Of a stretch of 64,000 bases of DNA, positions 57,235-64,000 are shown piece after piece. The stretch comes from Hordeum vulgare subsp. vulgare. Its lineage: Eukaryota; Streptophyta; Magnoliopsida; Poales; Poaceae. A model generated the notes under the pieces. The model was not told the origin of the DNA and did no database searches. It worked only from the letters and a program-made list of their open reading frames with translations. Every line of letters begins with the position of its first letter. The stretch's first letter is position 1. The stretch lies in contig NC_058523.1 of the NCBI RefSeq assembly GCF_904849725.1, positions 206,983,689 to 207,047,688 of the forward strand, written 5' to 3'. A program made the position numbers and the translations under genes.

Positions 57235-57592
57235 GCCCTAGTCCTTCCTCCAAGGGAGGGGGTGGCGTCCTTAGGGCTGGCTTGGCCCCCAAGCAAGGGA
57301 GCGCATCCTTTGTGTTCCCCCTCAACCCGAGGCGCATTGGCATTGGAGAGAGAGTGGGGCCAGCCCACTAGGTGCCGGGGAGCCCCCTTCTTCAGCCGAT
57401 GAGGCCCCCGAGGCAGGTGAGACCATCCTGGTGGACCCCCAGTGACCTCTGGGCACTCCGGGTACACTACCGGGAAATCTCGGTACCTTTAAGAAACCCA
57501 AATATCACTTCCCCATAATTTACCTTTGGAGCTCCTCATCACACGCAGGATATCATAGGGAACTCCAAACAACATTTGGTCACCAACATATA
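57235..57592 (-). mobile_element. Solo BARE/Angela-type LTR, piece 2 of 3
   Basis: Contains CCGGGTACACTACCGGGAAA, AACTCCAAACAACATTTGGT and TCACCAACATATA, which align with 11644-11810 of the Angela-type LTR. It is cut at about 57592 by the long LTR-like block. Confidence 0.8.
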
Positions 57593-57663
57593 TGAGGGGA
57601 ACCCGACTCATAAGTCGTGATCACTGAATGCACGTGTACGGTGGTCCTAGAGATCAATGCTCA

Positions 57664-59500
57664 CTAAATACACAATAGCTGAATTACAAGATTCTTACAT
57701 CCTTACATACCATCTGACACAAATAGAGACCATTAAGGTCAAGTATTATATAGATAGGGCCTCTAAGGCCGACACACCAAACATAACTAGCAGCGAAAAT
57801 CTTGAACGAAAGCTTGTACCCATGCCATCTCTGCCTTAACCTACAGGCATTCTGACTGGGGAGCATCCTAGATCGCATGTTTTTCACCAACGAACTCTTC
57901 TCCATATTCCTGCTCTTCCATGCTTGGCCAATTAAATAACCAGTGGCAAGCCAATGAGTACTTTGAATGTACTCCAAGCAATCCATTTTGTGGAACAAGG
58001 GAATAATAATGCATGATATAGCACTAAGTAGGTAATTAGCAGAAAGCTAGTTTTGAGTGTAATGGCATGATCAATATCGTGTGAGAGCTTGCATTGTGAG
58101 GTAAACGACATCCATAAGAACAGGTTTCAAAGATCAATATCCATTGGGTCGGACAATCCATGTCCACCCATCTTTCCAAGTCGCCTGACTTAGATCAGGA
58201 TTCGTACTACCATCATTCCCTCATAACCATTTCCTCACACACACCCACACAATTGGTTTATGCAAAAACTTTTGGATGAAGTTTAAGCAGCTTCACCCAA
58301 CTGTCCTTGACCATGGACACGGCTATTCGAATAGTTTCACACTCTGCAGAGGTTGCACACTTTACCCACAAGACTGAGGAAACTTTCATGTGATTCCACG
58401 ACTCGCGGTATTTCTCATACCCGAGGTAAATACCCAAACATTACCTTTCCCATGACGATACTAGGAAAGAGACTCATTGGTTACAATCCCTCGTGATGTA
58501 CATTACACGTATCATCCACGAGGGCATGCAATGGTGTACCCGATGTCCGTGAAAACATCCCATGGTCGTCCTTTCTTGGCACAACCCCGTCTAGAGTGAC
58601 CACATCACTCTCGCCACTAGTAATGCGGGCTCTCTACTAGCACCCACCATAGTAATTAGCAAAGCCCTGTCCCATAAGGGGAATCGTGGTTGGACATGTA
58701 AGGTTGGGATGGTCGACAAATCTTAAATCTAATCCCATTTTCGAAACCACACACACAACTTGCCTTGGTACACCACTTCTTTGTCAAGTGGTTACCTAGC
58801 TCAACACACCTCCCTCGGGTATTAGTGGCACCCGATGGGTTTTTTTAAAGGTCTTTGAAACCATTTCATTCATCGTGACCATGCATAATCCCATCCCATT
58901 TGCGTAGCAACCACTCGCAACCTAACTATTTCCCACCCGCACACACCCTCATAGGAAGGTAGGGTCATACTCAAGTGCAAGTGTCAATGAGGAGTGATCG
59001 AAAACAACCCACTAAAATAGTCACCGAGTCAACATAATCTTATGCATCACAACGAAGTGCTATATATGACATGCATGAAAATAGTTTCTTAGACAAGGTC
59101 AAAGGGCTTCTTGCCTGGGTCAACAAAGTCTCTGGATCTTGAATGTCTTCTGATCCAAGTCCCTCGCCAACAACGCAATCTATCGTCGCAATAATAATGG
59201 GCAAAAATAAGAACACAACAAAAACAGGGAAAACAATCCACTTCTAAAATGTCACACCACTGTGTAAAATACTATACTAAAACCAAAAAGTGTTTGTTTC
59301 TAGATTTGAAGTGTGAAAAGTTTTGAAAACTATTTAAATAGTGGTTTAAAATATTCAAAACTAGGTTTTAAATAAATCCAGTACATAAATCATTTTCAAA
59401 AATTTTGACAAGTGGCATCGTTAAATACTAGATAATATTGCAAGATTTTTGGCGGAGGAATATTTGGATTTGGACAAATATTTATTTATCACAAATTTTT
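57664..59500. other. Left part of LTR-like block 2, no gene
   Basis: About 1.8 kb with stops in all frames except short chance openings (60-104 codons). No repeat structure beyond AT-rich stretches at 59260-59420. Confidence 0.5.
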
Positions 59501-59988
59501 GCAAGTTTGTGTAAAAACAGAAAAATAAAAGAGTCACTGTGCCTCCTGGGCCAGAAGTTGCTGGCCGAACACGCCGAGCTAATGAAACCAGCCCAGGCGG
59601 GCTAGTCATACGCACTCGCGAGGGTTTAAACCTCACAGGCAGGGCCCAGCCACCAGGGGCACAGAGGGGAGGCGAGGGAGCGGTGAGGATGACAGTTGGC
59701 ACCCACCTGTCATCTTCAACCTCACCATAGAGAGGGCGACGAGCTCGGCGACGACAAAGGGCACGGTGAGGGCAGCGAAGGGTGGAAATGGGTCCACGGG
59801 CGATTCTCCGTTTGACTGGTGGTGGAGGGAGGAGCCAAGGTTTAGGGAGTCACCGGCGATGAGGCCCTGTGGGGGAGGTGCTTCGGCAGGTGGTCACTCG
59901 GGCCGATCCGTGCAGCGAAAAGGACGGAGAGAGAGAGGGAAACGCATGAGGAGAGCATGGGAGAGAGGAAGGAATAAGAAGGAGGGCA

Positions 59989-60252
59989 TGTAACGCCCCG
60001 GACACACCCGCCGGCGGTCGTTACTCCTGGCAGGATCTAGACTGGCCCCACATATCAATACTAGTCTTTTCTACGCACTTTGTCCTCACTCATGCGCACC
60101 CGAGACCAACTTCCCGGTCGGTCACCCATCCTAGAACTACTCCAAACCAATCACAGCTAAACTGGGAGTTCTGTTTGAATGGGCTCCCGGAAAAGAAGGA
60201 ATTCCTTATTTATATGAGTAGTCTATCATCCCTAATAAGCCAGGCTATCACA
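59989..60252 (-). repeat. Cassandra 3' LTR
   Basis: 5S-like domain at about 60105-60175 on the minus strand. Its A-box region reads AGTTTAGCTGTGATTGG, changed at several positions relative to 5S. Confidence 0.92.
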
Positions 60253-60449
60253 TACACCACCACTGGGAGGAACCGACGTCCTCGTCGGGCCACATGAGCG
60301 TTCCCTCTTGGTACAAACGTCTGTGCATCCAGTCCAGTACATGTACCATGCCATGTGCCATGACGGGTCACAGACGTCATGAACAACATGATCGCACACC
60401 TATCCACAAACATCCGTGTAACCACGAGGGTCGGCTTTGATACCAAACT

Positions 60450-60713
60450 TGTAACGCCCTGGACACACCGACCGATGGTCGTTACTCCTGGCGGGATCTA
60501 GACTGACCCCACATATCAATACTAGTCTTTTCTGCGCACTTTGTCCTCACTCATGTGCACCCGGGATCAACTTCCCGGTCGGTCGCCCATCCTAGAACTA
60601 CTCCAAGCCAAGCACGCTTAACCTGGGAGTTCTGTTTGAATGGGCTCTCGGAAAAGAAGAAATTCCTTATTTATATGAATAGTCTATCATCCCTAATAAG
60701 CCAGGCTATCACA
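60450..60713 (-). repeat. Cassandra 5' LTR with well-kept 5S promoter
   Basis: On the minus strand the 5S-like domain (about 60566-60640) keeps GTTAAGCGTGCTTGG, the 5S A box, and CTAGGATGGG with CGACC, close to the 5S box C. Pol III transcription from this LTR is plausible. Confidence 0.9.
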
Positions 60714-60718
60714 GGGCA

Positions 60719-61500
60719 AGAGCGGCTCCCTACCGTGAGATTGATGGTAGGCCGAGGCGGTTGAGCCTCGGCTCGATCCCGAGTGACCGAGTTCGAAATC
60801 AAGGGGGAAGCAGTGCAGGAGTGCAATTGGGAGGTGGTGGGAATGAGTATAGCTTGCGGTGGAGCCAGGGGTAGCTTTATATAGGCAGGGCACGTGACCA
60901 CCATGGACCCGTGCGCCGGAGTTGGCTGCAACGGCCACTGGGGGCATGGGAGAGGAAATTGGTTGCTCAGGTTGGTCTTCCTAGGGGTCGTCCATGACCA
61001 CAAAGGGAGAGAGAGGAGAGAGGGGAGCGCACGTGTGCGATCTCATGCATTGGCCAGTTCACGCGGCGTCGGGCATGTGCTGGGCAGAGCCGTTACAGGG
61101 AGAGAGAGGAGAGGGCTGGCAGTCCATCTTGTTGCGGATGCCAAGGCACCTCAACTAGCGCGAGGGGAGTGGCTCGAGGCGGCGTGGGGATTGGCGCAGA
61201 GCAGGATAGTGCTCGACTGTCCCTATAGCATGCTCCAGAGCGTGACTTTGGCCAACATGATGGCACTTCTGCATGCTCTGGCGCGTCCTCGAGTGTCTAC
61301 CAGCTACGGGAAGATTAAACAAAGGGGGGAGGGGCACGGGATGCTCTCAAAAACTCATGGGTTAAGGAGAGCAGAGAGAGGGGGGAATTGGGTATCCAGG
61401 GGCTTTCAAGTGGGGTTTTACCCCCTGCAATCATGGAGATGGGCGCCACATAACTTACTAGGGGTGCTGGGAGTTCCTATGAAGCTGTGGTAAAATTTTT
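60719..61500 (-). other. Promoter-proximal part of LTR-like block 2
   Basis: Minus-strand CTATATAAAGC (60877-60887) is a TATA box; the leader would run leftwards towards the Cassandra insertion. The upstream GC-richer part (60890-61490) has an open plus frame of 199 codons with no family features, taken as chance. Confidence 0.45.
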
Positions 61501-62611
61501 GGGGTGAAGGGGAATAGCTCTGGATGCCCTAGCAGCAGATTTGGCATTGTGCCAGAAGGTGTTTGATGGGGTTTTGGGAATTATCCCCTTTCCCAATTGC
61601 TGCGAAACTTATTAGGATAGAATTGGGGGTAAAATCAATAGGGATCACCAAGTTTGAGCTCATTTGAGCAAAGTTGGCAATGTAAACTTGAAAATCCCTA
61701 GAAATGGACATAATCGGATTGTTGTAGTCCTAGGTGATCAAATCAACTCCCACAAATGCACAACTTGGTGCACCATTCTTATTTGGGGGCTAGATCACTC
61801 CTGTAAAGTTTGGGATCAATTGGGTAAATTTGGCAATGTAAAGTTGCTCAAATTTGGTTCTAGACAAAGAGGGTTTTGGGATATTTTCGTGAACGAAGGC
61901 TACTTGGATTGCGATGAAACTTTGCGGATCACCACATATATCAAGCGTGACTTGCTAGAATTTTGCTGGAATTTATTGAGAATATTTCCTATGGAAATAT
62001 TTTAAAAGCTTGAAATAGGCAAAAAGGGTTTTGAGGGGTTTTGTCCAATATTTTGAACATGACCATGTGTTGAAACTCTTATGTATGGAAAATATATGTC
62101 CATTTAGTTTCCCTAAATTTTCTAAAATATTTTTGAAGTGATAAAATAAAATTTTCCTTTGAAATACCATTTCTGGCCTAAAAGTTTTTAAATAAAATAG
62201 GAAAATAAATTTTGAAAAATTATTTTTGGTTTTGAGAAACCTTTTTGATAACAGAATTCAAATAAAAACTTTGGGGTAAGGCATCTCCCCCAAAATTGAG
62301 GTCTTGTAGTAAAAATCTCAACCTATGGGTTTTTGAAAGCTTAAAATAAATAAATGCCTTTTTATTGAATAATATTTTATAAAAGTAGTATGTGGTGCTA
62401 TACACATGGCATGGTCATTGGACAATGGTTTGGGGTCAAATATATATTTTCTTAAGAGGAGAATAACTTTAGTGATTCAAAACACAATCAGACACACAAG
62501 CAAGTAGCAACCAAATCAATTATCCCAAGCATGCAAAAACTTTTAAGTGGCTCTAATTTTAATAAAAACATAATGTGGCAAAGTAGTACAACCGTAGGGT
62601 GTGACTATACA
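61500..62611. other. Right part of LTR-like block 2, no gene
   Basis: AT-rich, non-coding. Short frames only. Confidence 0.5.
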
Positions 62612-63472
62612 TATCACAATACTACTCTAGCGTCACCAATTGTTAAGTGTGCAGACCCTACGGGTTCGAGAATCATGTAGACATGACCGAGACACCTCTC
62701 CGGCCAATAACCAATAGCGGGACCTGGATGCCCATATTTGTTCCCACATATTCTACGAAGATTGATTCAGTCAATACCGTATGTGGTTCCCTTTGTCCAT
62801 CGATATGTTACTAGCACGATCTTCGATCATCGGTATCTCCATACCTAGTTGAATCTTGTTACTGGTAAGTCTCTTTACTCGTTCCGTAACACACGGTCCC
62901 ATGACTAACTGCCTAGTCACTTTACTTGCAAGATTCTTGTGATGTTATATTACTAAGAGTGCCCACAGATACTTCTCCGTCATATAGAGTGACAAATCGT
63001 AGTTTCGATACACACCAATCCAACACACACCCTCGGAGATACCTCTAGAGCACCTTTATGATCACCCAGTTACGAAGTGATGTTTGATAGCACAAAATGC
63101 ATTCCTCCGGTGTCAGGGAATTGCATGATATCATGGATCTTAGGAACCGATAATTGACATGAAGAAATTAGTAGAAATAAACTAAATGATACGACCCAAT
63201 GCTATATTTACGGTTGGGTCTTGTCAATCACATCATTCTCCTAATGATGTGACCCCATCATCAAATGACAACTCATGTCTATAGTTAGGAAACCTTAACC
63301 ATTTTTATCAACGAACTAGTTTAGTAGAGGATCACTGGGGACACGGTGTTGTTTATGTATCAACACATGTATCCGAGTTTCTAGTCCATACAATTCTAAC
63401 ATGGATAATAAAAGATTATCATGAATACGATAATAACCACTTTATCATTTCCTCTAGGGCATATTTCCAACA
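62612..63472 (-). mobile_element. Solo BARE/Angela-type LTR, piece 3 of 3
   Basis: Resumes with GTTAAGTGTGCAGACC and aligns with 11848-12706 of the Angela-type LTR down to CTCTAGGGCATATTTCCAACA at 63472. Followed by CACAC (63473-63477), equal to 38405-38409. Confidence 0.9.
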
Positions 63473-63477
63473 CACAC

Positions 63478-64000
63478 TACAAATGTGTAGAGTGGCGTGC
63501 AATAGTGTTGCACATGCAGTTATCCATCAATGAGTCGTCCTCCTCCCATCCCACCCATTTTCCCAATTCACCACGAACAAAGAGGGGGGTGGCGGCTAGG
63601 GGTCGTGCGCCCTCACCAATGCCTATCCCGAAACCACCAAATTTGAAGGATATCGGTGGGGATTTGATCCTCTAAACATCCCTAAGGTATTTCTCCTCCA
63701 ATCACTTAGTTTTCATCCAGAAAATCCATCTAATTTCTCCGTTTGTGCAAGTTTCAATTTGTGTTAGATCTTATTGGATTTTGAAAATGTTGTGGAAGAA
63801 TGACATGAATGTTTGATTTGTAGAATTAGCATTGGTATAGTATTTAGTTAGGCAAATGTAGAAGGTTAATTTTTTTAAAAACAAATGTTCCGTGGAAGGT
63901 GCTTTTGTTCAAATTAGAAACATATGTGTATTATAGTAGTTGATTTAGTTCAAATTAGAAAATGAATGTGCTATTGTATTAGGTCCTTATGTGTATTTGT
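63478..64000. other. Flank of the solo LTR, unclassified
   Basis: Across the empty site the flank would read CACACTACAAATGTG, so a CACTA-like end is possible. A short plus frame reaching 63675 has no recognisable family. The rest is AT-rich. Confidence 0.4.

Larger units (their letters stand above)
59989..60713 (-). mobile_element. Cassandra TRIM, complete
   Basis: Two 264-bp LTRs (TGTGATAGCCTGGCTTATTA on the minus strand) enclose a 197-bp interior. Perfect target duplication GGGCA (59984-59988, 60714-60718). The primer site TTTGGTATCAAAGCC lies next to the 5' LTR on the minus strand (about 60433-60447). Each LTR carries a 5S rRNA-like domain, the defining trait of Cassandra. No protein is encoded, so movement depends on other elements. 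The LTRs differ at roughly 21 positions, so this is not a young copy. Confidence 0.95.
57593..62611 (-). mobile_element. Long non-coding LTR-like block 2 (LARD or solo LTR), about 4.3 kb without Cassandra
   Basis: Bounded by TGAGGGGAACCC on the left and CTATACA on the right (TG...CA), inside the BARE-type solo LTR. No retroelement protein is encoded. A minus-strand promoter-like region (TATATAAAG near 60878-60886) suggests minus orientation. Size and architecture resemble the block at 28240-32517. The 5-bp flanks (ATATA and TATCA) do not match cleanly, so the exact ends are approximate. Confidence 0.6.

Noticed and set aside
60105..60175. Calling the 5S-like sequences as 5S rRNA genes (also 60566-60640)
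   Set aside because: They are partial and lie within Cassandra LTRs.
60894..61493. 199-codon plus frame
   Set aside because: GC-rich part of a non-coding LTR-like block, antisense to its TATA box, without motif or homologue known to me.

Overview
This window is nuclear DNA from a large, repeat-rich grass genome, almost certainly Triticeae (wheat, Aegilops or barley). The pointers are Angela/BARE-type copia LTRs, a Cassandra TRIM, a non-autonomous gypsy element of the Sabrina/WHAM/Fatima type, CACTA elements with subterminal repeats and an Ulp1-like second ORF, Stowaway MITEs and long non-coding LTR-like blocks. Only one ordinary host gene is supported: a 188-residue DUF3511-domain protein at 25318-25884 on the minus strand. 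It has a TATA box upstream and low-copy-looking flanks with two Stowaway MITEs. Nearly everything else is transposable-element sequence. Family names come from remembered sequence hallmarks, not from a database search.

Left block (1-23521). A CACTA transposon (about 108-6435) lies against a 5'-truncated minus-strand LINE. The LINE is split in its reverse-transcriptase region by a Ty1-copia element (Copia-1, 7030-23227). Copia-1 carries three later insertions: a 797-bp non-autonomous Helitron in its 5' LTR, a complete 8.6-kb Angela-type element in its pol gene (10898-19499, TSD AAACA), and a 1.46-kb TIR transposon in its 3' LTR. Because the two Copia-1 LTRs are copies of each other, each LTR shows the empty site of the insertion in the other. 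The Angela LTRs appear to differ at one base while its internal region is ruined, so it was probably mobilised in trans very recently.

Middle block (23522-36874). Here are the DUF3511 gene and its flanks, then a 5'-truncated plus-strand LINE piece joined to about 4.6 kb of non-coding, LTR-like sequence. The whole composite is bounded by a perfect 15-bp direct repeat (26566-26580 and 32518-32532). The LTR-like part holds a TATA box, a splice donor and two tandem tRNA-like Pol III promoter units. After it come unclassified repeats and a Tourist/Harbinger-like element with a GC-rich minisatellite core.

Right block (36875-64000). A solo copia LTR (36875-38364) is followed by a solo BARE/Angela-type LTR. 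That LTR is only about 1.7 kb but is spread over 38410-63472 (TSD CACAC) by two insertions. One is a non-autonomous gypsy element (38882-57234), whose 5' LTR holds a Maximus/SIRE-like copia (Copia-2, 39004-49798). The other is a long non-coding LTR-like block (57593-62611) containing a complete Cassandra TRIM with a 5S rRNA-derived domain (59989-60713, TSD GGGCA).

All retroelement coding regions carry stops, frameshifts or lost catalytic residues, so no autonomous element is present. I did not find a new defence or metabolic system. The most noteworthy material is the nesting record, the trans-mobilised Angela copy, the LINE/LTR composite with one long target duplication, the tandem Pol III units and the Cassandra copy whose two LTRs have decayed differently.
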